This document shows positions 51,801 to 60,178 of a stretch of 64,000 nucleotides of DNA, one piece after another (within the stretch, counting starts at the first letter, position 1; every line of letters starts with the position of its first letter). Below the pieces are notes generated by a model that searched no databases, was not told the DNA's origin, and saw only the letters and a list, made by a program, of their open reading frames with translations. This stretch comes from Paenirhizobium naphthalenivorans. Its GTDB lineage: Bacteria; Pseudomonadota; Alphaproteobacteria; Rhizobiales; Rhizobiaceae. The stretch spans positions 24,651 to 88,650 of the forward strand of contig NZ_BJZP01000020.1 of NCBI RefSeq assembly GCF_007992095.1, written 5' to 3'. The translations under genes and the position numbers were made by a program.

Positions 51801-52657
51801 AGGTGGCGGTCAAGGCCTGGGCAGCGCTCTCCAAGTTCACCGGTCGCGACCACACCCATCTCGCCATCCCCAAGGAGGACGAGAAGATCCGCTTCCGCGA
51901 CGTGGTCGCCCAGCCGCGCAAGATCATCTCCTCCCCAACCTGGTCGGGCATTGAATCGGACACGGTTTGCTACAATGCCGGCTATACCAACGTCCACGAG
52001 TTGATCCCGTGGCGCACCCTGACCGGCCGCCAGCAGCTCTATCAGGATCACCTGTGGATGCGGGCCTTCGGTGAAGGTTTCTGCGTCTATCGACCGCCGA
52101 TCGACACCAAGACCGTCAATCCGGCGATCGAGGCCAAGTCGGACGGCAAACCGCATCTGATACTGAATTTTATCACACCGCACCAGAAGTGGGGCATCCA
52201 CTCCACCTATAGCGACAACTTGATGATGCTGACGCTCAATCGCGGCGGCCCGGTGGTGTGGATTTCCGAGCCGGACGCTAAGAAGGCCGGCATTGCCGAC
52301 AATGACTGGCTTGAGGTCTACAACGCCAACGGCGCCATCGTCGCCCGCGCAGTTGTTTCCCAGCGCATGAAGGACGGAACGATCTTCATGTATCACGCTC
52401 AGGAAAAGATCGTGAACACGCCCGGTTCGCCGATCACCGGCCAGCGTGGCGGCATCCACAACTCGGTCACGCGGGTGATCACCAAGCCGACCCACATGAT
52501 CGGCGGCTACGCCCATCAGGCTTACGGTTTCAACTACTACGGCACGGTCGGCTCCAACCGGGACGAGTTCGTCGTGGTCCGCAAACTCGACAAGGTGGAC
52601 TGGCTGGAAGGGCCGCACACCGAAAGCACCCCATACAACAAGGAGCCGGCAGAATGA
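48899..52657 (+). CDS. narG: Respiratory nitrate reductase alpha subunit NarG
   Basis: This is the catalytic Mo-bisMGD subunit, reducing nitrate to nitrite on the cytoplasmic side. The 1252-residue product has the N-terminal Fe-S site [16 protein letters not shown] (His51, Cys55, Cys59) and a conserved [13 protein letters not shown]. The Mo ligand Asp lies in [31 protein letters not shown] (about residue 220). The C-terminal part includes [47 protein letters not shown] precedes the ATG. It overlaps narH by 4 nt. Length and motifs are fully normal. Confidence 0.98.
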   Translation: [1252 protein letters not shown]

Positions 52658-54192
52658 AGATCCGCGCGCAAATCGGCATGGTCCTCAACCTCGACAAGTG
52701 CATCGGGTGTCATACCTGCTCGGTCACCTGCAAGAATGTCTGGACCAACCGCGAAGGCGTTGAATACGCCTGGTTCAACAATGTCGAGACCAAGCCCGGC
52801 ATCGGTTTCCCCAAGGAATGGGAAAACCAGAAGAAGTGGAACGGCGGCTGGGTGAGGAAGTCGAACGGCAAGATCGAGCCGAAGATGGGCGCCAAGTGGC
52901 GCATCCTCGCCAAGATTTTCGCCAATCCGGACCTGCCGGAGATCGACGACTATTACGAGCCCTTCGACTTTGACTATGGCCACCTGCAGACAGCCGGCGA
53001 AAGCCGCGCCATGCCGACGGCACGGCCTCGCTCGATGATCACCGGCGAGCGGATGGAAAAGATCGAATGGGGTCCGAACTGGGAGGAGATCCTCGGCGGC
53101 GAGTTCGAAAAGCGCTCGAAGGACTACAATTTCGAGGGCATCCAGAAGGAGATCTACGGCCAATTCGAGAACACCTTCATGATGTACCTGCCGAGGCTGT
53201 GCGAGCACTGCCTCAACCCGACCTGTGCGGCGGCCTGCCCGTCGGGGGCGATCTACAAGCGCGAGGATGACGGCATCGTCCTGATCGACCAGGAAAAATG
53301 CCGGGGCTGGCGCATGTGCGTCTCCGGCTGTCCCTACAAGAAGATCTACTACAACTGGAGCTCGGGAAAATCCGAGAAGTGCATCTTCTGCTATCCTCGC
53401 ATCGAGGCCGGCCATCCGACCGTTTGCTCGGAAACCTGCGTCGGGCGCATCCGCTATCTCGGCGTCATCCTTTACGATGCCGACCGGATCTCGGAGGCCG
53501 CATCCACGGCGAATGAGCAGGACCTATACGAGGAACAGCTCAAAATCTTCCTCGATCCCAACGATCCTGCCGTCATCGAGCAGGCGCGCAAGGATGGCAT
53601 TCCGGATGCCTGGCTGGAAGCGGCGAAACGGTCGCCGGTCTACAAGATGGCGATGGACTGGAAGATCGCTTTCCCGCTCCACCCGGAATACCGCACGCTG
53701 CCGATGGTCTGGTACATCCCGCCGCTTTCGCCGCTGCAGTCGGCGGCCCAGTCGGGCAAACTCGGCATGGACGGCCCGCTGCCGGATGTGCGGTCGCTGC
53801 GCATCCCGGTTCGCTATCTCGCCAACCTGCTGACGGCCGGCAAGGAAGCCCCCGTGATCTCGGCACTGGAGCGCATGCTCGCCATGCGCGCCTACATGCG
53901 CTCGAAGACCATCGACGGCGTCATCGACACGTCGATCGCCGCCAAGGTTGGCATGAGTGCCGAGATGATCGAGGAAATGTATCACATCATGGCGATCGCC
54001 AACTACGAGGACCGCTTCGTCATTCCGACCACGCATCGCGAGGTGACCGAGGACGCCTATGACGTTCGTGGCTCCTGTGGCTTCTCCTTCGGCAATGGCT
54101 GCTCGGGCGGCACGTCGGACAGCGACCTCTTCGGTGCCAAGCGCCGCAAGGTGGTCCAGACCCCGACCGATCTCTTCAAGGAGCATGTCTGA
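52654..54192 (+). CDS. narH: Respiratory nitrate reductase beta subunit NarH
   Basis: NarH is the four-cluster Fe-S subunit that carries electrons from NarI to NarG. The 512-residue product has the first ferredoxin motif CIGCHTCSVTCKNVW (about residue 16), CEHCLNPTCAAACPSGAIYKRE, the [3Fe-4S] site KCRGWRMCVSGCPYKK with Trp in place of Cys, and KCIFCYPRIEAGHPTVCSETCVGRIR. It overlaps narG by 4 nt and narJ by one base. Confidence 0.98.
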   Translation: MKIRAQIGMVLNLDKCIGCHTCSVTCKNVWTNREGVEYAWFNNVETKPGIGFPKEWENQKKWNGGWVRKSNGKIEPKMGAKWRILAKIFANPDLPEIDDYYEPFDFDYGHLQTAGESRAMPTARPRSMITGERMEKIEWGPNWEEILGGEFEKRSKDYNFEGIQKEIYGQFENTFMMYLPRLCEHCLNPTCAAACPSGAIYKREDDGIVLIDQEKCRGWRMCVSGCPYKKIYYNWSSGKSEKCIFCYPRIEAGHPTVCSETCVGRIRYLGVILYDADRISEAASTANEQDLYEEQLKIFLDPNDPAVIEQARKDGIPDAWLEAAKRSPVYKMAMDWKIAFPLHPEYRTLPMVWYIPPLSPLQSAAQSGKLGMDGPLPDVRSLRIPVRYLANLLTAGKEAPVISALERMLAMRAYMRSKTIDGVIDTSIAAKVGMSAEMIEEMYHIMAIANYEDRFVIPTTHREVTEDAYDVRGSCGFSFGNGCSGGTSDSDLFGAKRRKVVQTPTDLFKEHV

Positions 54193-54905
54193 TGCACAAG
54201 GCACTGAAGGCAATATCGCTGTTGCTCAGCTATCCGACCGAGGAACTCATCGCGGGGGCGCCGGAGCTCAAGACGGCGCTTGACGCCGATGACGCGATCT
54301 CCCGGGAGGTCAGGCTGCTGCTTGGCCGCCTGATCGACGATCTCGCCGGACAGGACCTCTACGACGCTCAGGAGCGCTACGTGTACCTGTTCGACCGTAG
54401 CCGGTCGCTCTCGCTGAACTTGTTCGAGCACGTGCATGGCGAAAGCCGCGACCGTGGGCAGGCCATGGTCGACCTGAAGACCATGTACGAGGACCAGGGC
54501 TTCGAAATCGACGCAAAGGAATTGCCGGACTATCTGCCGCTGTTCCTCGAATTCCTTGCTACCCTGACAACGGAAGAGGTCGATGACCTCCTCGCCCAGA
54601 CCGGCCATATCACGGCGGCGATCGGCGAGCGGCTGCGGAAACGGGAATCGGTCTATTCCAACGCCTTTGCTGCTCTCGGCCTCATATCGAAAGCCAAGCC
54701 GGACCAGAAGCTCCTGAAGGAGCTCCTGGACGGCGCCGAGGACGATCCGAACGACCTCGAAGCGATGGACCGCATCTGGGAGGACGAGGTCGTCACTTTC
54801 GGCGGCAATGCGGGTGACAACAGCTGCGGCCCTGACCGGCTGCGCACACAGATGAGGGCCGCGGCGCGCAAGCCGAACGATCCCTTGAACACGATACCGG
54901 TTTAG
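54192..54905 (+). CDS. narJ: Nitrate reductase assembly chaperone NarJ
   Basis: NarJ is a cytoplasmic chaperone that helps Moco insertion and membrane docking of NarGH. The 237-residue helical product has KAISLLLSYPTEELI at the start, DPYDAQERYVYLFDRSRSLSLNLFEHVHGESRDRGQAMVDL (here beginning LYDAQERY), and ELPDYLPLFLEFLA, all typical of NarJ. Its ATG shares a base with the narH stop. Confidence 0.96.
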   Translation: MHKALKAISLLLSYPTEELIAGAPELKTALDADDAISREVRLLLGRLIDDLAGQDLYDAQERYVYLFDRSRSLSLNLFEHVHGESRDRGQAMVDLKTMYEDQGFEIDAKELPDYLPLFLEFLATLTTEEVDDLLAQTGHITAAIGERLRKRESVYSNAFAALGLISKAKPDQKLLKELLDGAEDDPNDLEAMDRIWEDEVVTFGGNAGDNSCGPDRLRTQMRAAARKPNDPLNTIPV

Positions 54906-54916
54906 GAGGGCAGGAC

Positions 54917-55633
54917 ATGTCTGACTTTTTCAATTCACTCTTATTCGGCATCTACCCATACATCGCGCTCGTGGTGCTGATCCTCGGCTCGATCATCCGC
55001 TATGACCGCGAGCCCTATACATGGCGCTCGGGGTCGAGCCAGCTCTTGCGTCGCAGACAGCTAATCTGGGGCTCGGTGCTCTTCCATCTCGGCGTGCTGT
55101 TCATCTTCGCAGGCCACTTAGTCGGCCTGCTGACGCCGATCGTGATCTTCGACACCCTCGGCATCAGCCACAGCGCCAAGCAGACGCTGGCGGTGGTTGC
55201 CGGTGGCATTGCCGGTACCATGGCGATCGTCGGCGCGACGCTTCTCGTCCATCGCCGGCTATTCGATCCGCGCGTGAGGGCATCGTCGAGCACGACCGAC
55301 ACGCTGATCATCATCCTGCTTTGGGTCCAGCTCTTCCTTGGGCTCTCGACCATCCCGACCTCGCTTGCCCATCTCGACGGCCATGAAATGGTGAAGTTTA
55401 TGAACTGGGCCCAGGGTATCTTCACCTTCAACCCGGAAGCAGCCTCCTACGTCGCCGACGCGGCGCTGGTGTTCAAGCTGCACCTCTTCCTCGGCCTGAC
55501 GATCTTCCTGCTCTTCCCGTTCACCCGGCTGGTTCACATGCTGAGCGCGCCGGTGCGCTATCTCTGGCGCCCGGGCTATCAGGTCGTGCGGCAGCGGAAC
55601 GGCAGTTCCGTCAATCGCGCTCCGGCGGAGTAA
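54917..55633 (+). CDS. narI: Respiratory nitrate reductase gamma subunit NarI
   Basis: NarI is the diheme b membrane subunit that oxidises quinol. The 238-residue product has five TM helices and the ligand region LGVLFIFAGHLVGLLTP, AHLDGHEMVKFMNWAQGIFTF, and KLHLFLGLTIFLLFPFTRLVHMLSAPVRYLWRPGYQVVR, with the expected His residues. TTTAGGAGGGCAGGAC gives a strong ribosome binding site. narG, narH, narJ and narI form one unit. Confidence 0.97.
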   Translation: MSDFFNSLLFGIYPYIALVVLILGSIIRYDREPYTWRSGSSQLLRRRQLIWGSVLFHLGVLFIFAGHLVGLLTPIVIFDTLGISHSAKQTLAVVAGGIAGTMAIVGATLLVHRRLFDPRVRASSSTTDTLIIILLWVQLFLGLSTIPTSLAHLDGHEMVKFMNWAQGIFTFNPEAASYVADAALVFKLHLFLGLTIFLLFPFTRLVHMLSAPVRYLWRPGYQVVRQRNGSSVNRAPAE

Positions 55634-55637
55634 GCCC

Positions 55638-56555
55638 ATGGTCACGCTCTTCAACAATACGGACAAGGGTTCGACCGCTTCCGAAGTATCCGGGAAGAAG
55701 GACAGCTATTCGACCTACCAGGAACCGGATACCCGCATTCCGCCCAAGGCCCGCCCGGTACTCGACGCTGTGTCAGTCAACGGCGTGGAAATCGCCGAAA
55801 GCGAGATCCTCGCCGAGGCGCAGAACCATCCGGCCGAAAACCCGGGGGAGGCACTTCTGGCGGCGGCAAGGGCGCTAGTCGTGCGTGAACTCCTTCTGCA
55901 ACGGGCGGTCGAACTGAACCTTGCGCCTGTGCGAGAGGAAACGGCGGATGGGCGTCATGAAACCGACGAGGACGCAGCCATCCGAATTTTGATCGAGAGA
56001 GAGGTTACGATTCCATCGGCCACGGCGGAGGAGTGCCTGCGTTTCTACGAGAACAACCGGGCGAAGTTCCGCAGCGAGCCGATCTTCGAGGCGAGCCATA
56101 TCCTGATCGCCGCCGATCCTGCGGACCAGCGCGCGCGGGATGCGGCCCGTAACGACGCGGAACGGCTGGCGGCTGTCCTCGTCGGGCACCCGAGCGAGTT
56201 TGCAACGATGGCGCGAACCCATTCGGCCTGTCCCTCGGCCACGCAGGGCGGCAATCTCGGCCAGTTGACCCATGGCAGCACGGTTGCGGAGTTCGAGCGT
56301 TGCCTTGCCCGGATGGAGGAGGGCCAGATTACCTCCGCACCGGTCGAAAGCCGGTTCGGCTTCCACATCATCCGGCTGGAACGGCGGATCGATGGTGAAC
56401 AACTGCCGTTCGACTTCGTGCAGGACCGGATCGCCGGCTGGCTCGAAGCCTCTACCTGGTCGAAAGCCGTATCGCAGTTCATCGCCATCCTGGCCGCCGA
56501 TGCCACCATCACCGGGATCGATGTGCTCGGTGCCGACGGACCGTTGATGCAGTGA
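55638..56555 (+). CDS. PpiC-type peptidyl-prolyl isomerase of the nar operon
   Basis: The 305-residue product has an N-terminal region (to about 120) and a parvulin domain: FEASHILIAADPADQRARDAA, FATMARTHSACPSATQGGNLGQLTHGSTVAEFERCLARMEEGQITSAPVESRFGFHIIRLERR. It resembles the NifM-like parvulins found after narI in Pseudomonas. No signal peptide is evident, so it probably acts in the cytoplasm on nitrate reductase folding. It starts 4 nt after narI. Confidence 0.9.
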   Translation: MVTLFNNTDKGSTASEVSGKKDSYSTYQEPDTRIPPKARPVLDAVSVNGVEIAESEILAEAQNHPAENPGEALLAAARALVVRELLLQRAVELNLAPVREETADGRHETDEDAAIRILIEREVTIPSATAEECLRFYENNRAKFRSEPIFEASHILIAADPADQRARDAARNDAERLAAVLVGHPSEFATMARTHSACPSATQGGNLGQLTHGSTVAEFERCLARMEEGQITSAPVESRFGFHIIRLERRIDGEQLPFDFVQDRIAGWLEASTWSKAVSQFIAILAADATITGIDVLGADGPLMQ

Positions 56556-56659
56556 CGCAACGGCGATGACGGAAAGGAACGGCAAGGCGAAACGGGCATG
56601 TCCCGATTGTTTCTCCTTGCCGTACCGCCCGCAAGGGACGTCGGGCCTGGAGTACACCC

Positions 56660-57331
56660 ATGCTTTCTGATCTCTTCGAACACAATGTCCGCTGGGCATC
56701 GGCGAAATGCGCCGAGGACCCACACTATTTCGACAGGCTGTCGGCATTGCAGCGGCCAGACTATCTGTGGATCGGATGTTCCGACAGCAGAGTTCCCGCC
56801 AATGTCATCACCGGGCTCGAGCCGGGTGAGGTCTTCGTCCATCGCAACGTCGCCAACCTCGTTCACCGGGCGGACCTCAACCTGCTGTCGGTGGTGGAAT
56901 TTGCCGTGGAGACCCTCGAGGTCAAGCACATCATCGTCTGCGGGCACTATGGCTGCGGCGGGATCCGCGCCGCCATGGATGGGCAGCGGCACGGCATCAT
57001 CGATCACTGGCTGCAGCCGATCCGCGACGTGGCGGAAGCGAACTGCGCGGAGCTATCGAGGATTGACGAGACGGAAGAGAAGCTGAATCGGCTCTGCGAA
57101 CTGACGGTCGCCTCGCAGGTGGCCAGTCTGTCGCAGACACCGATCCTGCAATCAGCCTGGAGGCGGGGGCGTCCGCTCACGATCCACGGCTGGATCTATG
57201 GTCTGAAGGATGGTCTGCTCCGCGACCTTAAATGCGATTGCGACAGAAGCGTCGCTGCGTTTCGATGCGACGAGGCGAACGCGCCGGGCTTTGCGCGAGA
57301 TGGAAAGGTGCCCAATGCCTGTCAATCCTAG
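56660..57331 (+). CDS. can: Beta-class carbonic anhydrase
   Basis: This cytoplasmic zinc enzyme interconverts CO2 and bicarbonate. The 223-residue product has WIGCSDSRVPANVITGLEPGEVFVHRNVAN with Cys40 and the Asp42-Arg44 dyad, and ICGHYGCGGIRAA-type GHYGCGG with His96 and Cys99, completing the zinc site. The next gene starts inside it, so it is co-transcribed in the nar/moa operon. It is an unusual member of such an operon. Confidence 0.95.
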   Translation: MLSDLFEHNVRWASAKCAEDPHYFDRLSALQRPDYLWIGCSDSRVPANVITGLEPGEVFVHRNVANLVHRADLNLLSVVEFAVETLEVKHIIVCGHYGCGGIRAAMDGQRHGIIDHWLQPIRDVAEANCAELSRIDETEEKLNRLCELTVASQVASLSQTPILQSAWRRGRPLTIHGWIYGLKDGLLRDLKCDCDRSVAAFRCDEANAPGFARDGKVPNACQS

Positions 57332-58604
57332 AGCCGCCTGCAACTGTGACGTTCAGCCGTCCGGCCCAGACCTGATGTCGGTGGAGAGGGCTATCGAAGT
57401 CGCGGTCGGCATGGCAAGGCCGATCACCGGGGCGCAAGAAGTCGTCCTCCGGTTCGCCCGAGGCCGGATACTCGCGGCAGATCTGCACGCGCCACAGGCC
57501 ATGCCGGCTTTCGACAATTCCGCCATGGACGGCTTCGCACTGCGACTTCAGGATATTCCGGGAACGGGGCCTTGGCGATTGCCGGTCGCTGGCACGATGA
57601 CGGCCGGCTCTGCCCTGGGGCTGGCCGGAGCTGTTGTCGGCGCGGCCTTGCGTATCTTCACCGGCGCGCCGGTTCCCGCTATCTGTGATGCCGTGGTGAT
57701 GCAGGAAAACTGCGACGATCAGGGCGAACACGTCCTGATTTTTAGCCGCCCGGCGATGGGCGAGAACATACGTCGCGCGGGCGAGGACATCGGCGCCGGC
57801 GCCCTTCTTGCAAGCCGCGGCACGATAATCGAGGCACGCCATATCGGGCTTCTCGCGGGCAATGGCCATGCTTCGGTCCAGGTAAGACGTCGACCGCGGA
57901 TCGCAGTGCTGTCCACCGGCGATGAACTCGTCGATAGGGGCAAGGGCAGCGCAAGCATCCATGACACAAATCGGCCCATGCTGCTTGCATTGTGCGAAGG
58001 GCTCGGTGCGGAGGTCACGGATCTCGGTATCTGTGCCGACGATCTCGGCGCCATGACCGGACTGCTGCGCGCGAACGCGACGCAATATGACATGATCCTC
58101 ACCTCGGGCGCAGCTTCGGTTGGAGGCCGGGACTTCGTTCGACCGGCCCTTTACGCGGCCGGCGGGTCCGTGGAAGCCTGCCGGGTGGCCCTGAAGCCCG
58201 GAAAGCCTGTCTTTTTCGGTCGACTCGGCGATGCCTTGCTGACCGGGCTGCCCGGCAATCCGCTGTCGGCCTATACGGGATTCCAGCTCTTTGTCGCCCG
58301 GCAGATCGCCGCGATGCTGGGCTTTTCGGGAGCGGAAATGTCAGTCGAGAAAGCGGTGGCCGGTTTCGGCTGGAAGCGGAAGGCAGGTCGCGCGGAATAT
58401 CTGCCGGTGCGCATCGTCGCGCATGATGCTTCCGGCCGCCCGATCGTCGAGCGCCTCGGGCACGGCAGCTCCGCCTCGCTGATGCCGCTTTCCCAGGCCG
58501 ACGGCGTCGCCGTTCTCGATGCGTCGTCAACCGAAGGCGCCTGCGGTACGCCCGTTTCCTGGTTCCCCTTTTGCAGGCGCAAATTCGCATGGAGGAGCAT
58601 ATGA
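57315..58604 (+). CDS. moeA: Molybdopterin molybdenumtransferase MoeA
   Basis: MoeA inserts molybdate into adenylated molybdopterin. The 429-residue product has MPAFDNSAMDGFALR, GAVVGAALRIFTGAPVPAICDAVVMQE, LSTGDELV, SIHDTNRPMLLAL, ILTSGAASVGGRDFV and FGRLGDALLTGLPGNPLSAYTGFQLFV, all expected MoeA blocks. ATG 57315 has GGAAAGG 7 nt upstream; a longer frame would lie within the carbonic anhydrase gene. It overlaps the DUF2478 gene. Confidence 0.95.
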   Translation: MPVNPRAACNCDVQPSGPDLMSVERAIEVAVGMARPITGAQEVVLRFARGRILAADLHAPQAMPAFDNSAMDGFALRLQDIPGTGPWRLPVAGTMTAGSALGLAGAVVGAALRIFTGAPVPAICDAVVMQENCDDQGEHVLIFSRPAMGENIRRAGEDIGAGALLASRGTIIEARHIGLLAGNGHASVQVRRRPRIAVLSTGDELVDRGKGSASIHDTNRPMLLALCEGLGAEVTDLGICADDLGAMTGLLRANATQYDMILTSGAASVGGRDFVRPALYAAGGSVEACRVALKPGKPVFFGRLGDALLTGLPGNPLSAYTGFQLFVARQIAAMLGFSGAEMSVEKAVAGFGWKRKAGRAEYLPVRIVAHDASGRPIVERLGHGSSASLMPLSQADGVAVLDASSTEGACGTPVSWFPFCRRKFAWRSI

Positions 58605-59149
58605 CCGATTTAGCGATACCGCTCCAGGCCGCCATTCGGGTCGAAAAGGACCGGCCGGTCGACGATATCTTCGAGGCGGTGGCCGAGCTGTTGCGGGCCG
58701 AAGGGCTGGTTGTCGCCGGCTTCCTTCAGTGGGAACGCACTGACGACGGCGCGTGCTGCGGCCGGATTGAGCTGGAGGATCTGGCCAGCGGTGAGCGGCA
58801 CCAGATATCGCAGGCGCTCGGTCCGGGTGCGCGCGGTTGCCGGCTCGATCCGCAGGCCCTGGCCCACGTGGCTGGGCGCCTCCTGTCCGGTCTGGAGAAC
58901 GATCCGGATCTTTTGATCCTCAACCGCTTCGGCAAAGGGGAGGCCGAGGGGCAGGGCTTTCGTGCTGTGATGGAGGAGGCTTGCGCGCGGGACATTCCGG
59001 TGCTGATCGCGGTGCGGGAAAGCTATGTCGAGGCCTGGGAGCGGTTTGCGGGAGATCTCGGGCTCCTCCTTCCACCCGACCGGGGCCCGGTCGTCGACTG
59101 GGTCCGTCGGGCGGTTGCGGCGGCCGGGAGACTTCGCGATGCGGCATGA
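58601..59149 (+). CDS. DUF2478 family protein
   Basis: The 182-residue product matches DUF2478: RPVDDIFEAVAELLRAEGLVVAGFLQWE, DPQALAHVAGRLLSGLENDPDLLILNRFGKGEAEGQGFRAVMEEACARDIPVLIAV and an ERFAGDLG tail. The family has a P-loop-like layout and sits in molybdenum- and Moco-related operons, where it may move molybdate or a nucleotide. ATG 58601 has GGAGG upstream. Its end overlaps moaA. Confidence 0.88.
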   Translation: MTDLAIPLQAAIRVEKDRPVDDIFEAVAELLRAEGLVVAGFLQWERTDDGACCGRIELEDLASGERHQISQALGPGARGCRLDPQALAHVAGRLLSGLENDPDLLILNRFGKGEAEGQGFRAVMEEACARDIPVLIAVRESYVEAWERFAGDLGLLLPPDRGPVVDWVRRAVAAAGRLRDAA

Positions 59150-60176
59150 ACGACATATCGCGACCGGCACGGAAACAACGCTGCCTCCCCTGGTTGATCA
59201 GTTCGGCCGGCAGGTCACCTATCTTCGGCTTTCCGTGACGGATCGCTGCGATCTTCGCTGCACCTACTGCATGGCCGAACACATGACATTCCTGCCGCGC
59301 CAGGATGTCCTGTCCCTGGAGGAGCTGTACCGGCTGGCTCGAGTCTTCATCCGTGGGGGCGTGCGCAAGATCCGGTTGACCGGCGGAGAGCCGCTGGTGC
59401 GCAAGAATATCCTTCAGCTGTTCAGTCTGCTCGCGCCGCATCTCGACGGCGGCGAGCTCGATGAGGTGACGCTGACCACCAACGGGACGCTGCTCTCGCG
59501 TTATTCCGAAGCCCTGTTCGCAACAGGTGTGCGCCGTGTGAACGTCTCGCTCGACAGTCTCGACGCCGGCAGATATGCGCGGATAACACGGTGGGGCCGG
59601 CTGGATTCGGTTCTGAAGGGCATCGACGCGGCGCTTTCCGCCGGTCTCAAGGTCAAACTCAACGCGGTTGCCATGCGGGGCGACTTCGAAAGCGAAGTGG
59701 ACGATCTCATTGGCTTCGCGCATGGGCGAGGCATGGACCTCACGTTGATCGAGGAGATGCCGCTTGGGCAGACGGGGCATGATCGCAGCCAGAGCTTCCT
59801 TCCCCTTGATCATCTGCGCCGGTCGCTTGCCGGGCGGTGGACGCTTGTTCCGATCGATGACCGGACCGGAGGTCCGGCCCGCTATGTTCGCGTTGCCGAG
59901 ACCGGCGGGCGGCTCGGCTTCATCACGCCGCTATCTTGTGATTTCTGTGCAAACTGCAATCGGGTGCGGGTAAGCTGTACCGGCGGTCTCTTCACCTGCA
60001 TGGGGAGCGAGGGCACGGTTGGGCTTCGCCAGGCGTTGCGCGGCGAGGATCCGGAGGCAAACGTTGGTAGCCTGATCCGGGATGCGCTTGGTCGCAAGCC
60101 GAAAGGACATTCGTTCGAAATTTCGCGTCAGGCCGTCAGCGGTATCGCGCGCCATATGTCTGTTCTAGGAGGCTAG
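59139..60176 (+). CDS. moaA: GTP 3',8-cyclase MoaA
   Basis: MoaA is the radical SAM enzyme of the first Moco step. The 345-residue product has CDLRCTYC (Cys37/41/44), RKIRLTGGEPLVR, TTNGTLL, VNVSLDSLD and the C-terminal Fe-S motif CDFCANCNRVRVSC, and it ends in the Gly-Gly pair used by MoaA. ATG 59139 lies 14 nt after a GGGAG and overlaps the DUF2478 stop; longer frames lack support. Confidence 0.96.
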   Translation: MRHERHIATGTETTLPPLVDQFGRQVTYLRLSVTDRCDLRCTYCMAEHMTFLPRQDVLSLEELYRLARVFIRGGVRKIRLTGGEPLVRKNILQLFSLLAPHLDGGELDEVTLTTNGTLLSRYSEALFATGVRRVNVSLDSLDAGRYARITRWGRLDSVLKGIDAALSAGLKVKLNAVAMRGDFESEVDDLIGFAHGRGMDLTLIEEMPLGQTGHDRSQSFLPLDHLRRSLAGRWTLVPIDDRTGGPARYVRVAETGGRLGFITPLSCDFCANCNRVRVSCTGGLFTCMGSEGTVGLRQALRGEDPEANVGSLIRDALGRKPKGHSFEISRQAVSGIARHMSVLGG

Positions 60177-60178
60177 AA

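Noticed and set aside
50729..52618. 629-residue frame antisense to narG
   Set aside because: It has no recognised motif and lies wholly opposite a perfectly conserved narG, so it is a GC-bias shadow.
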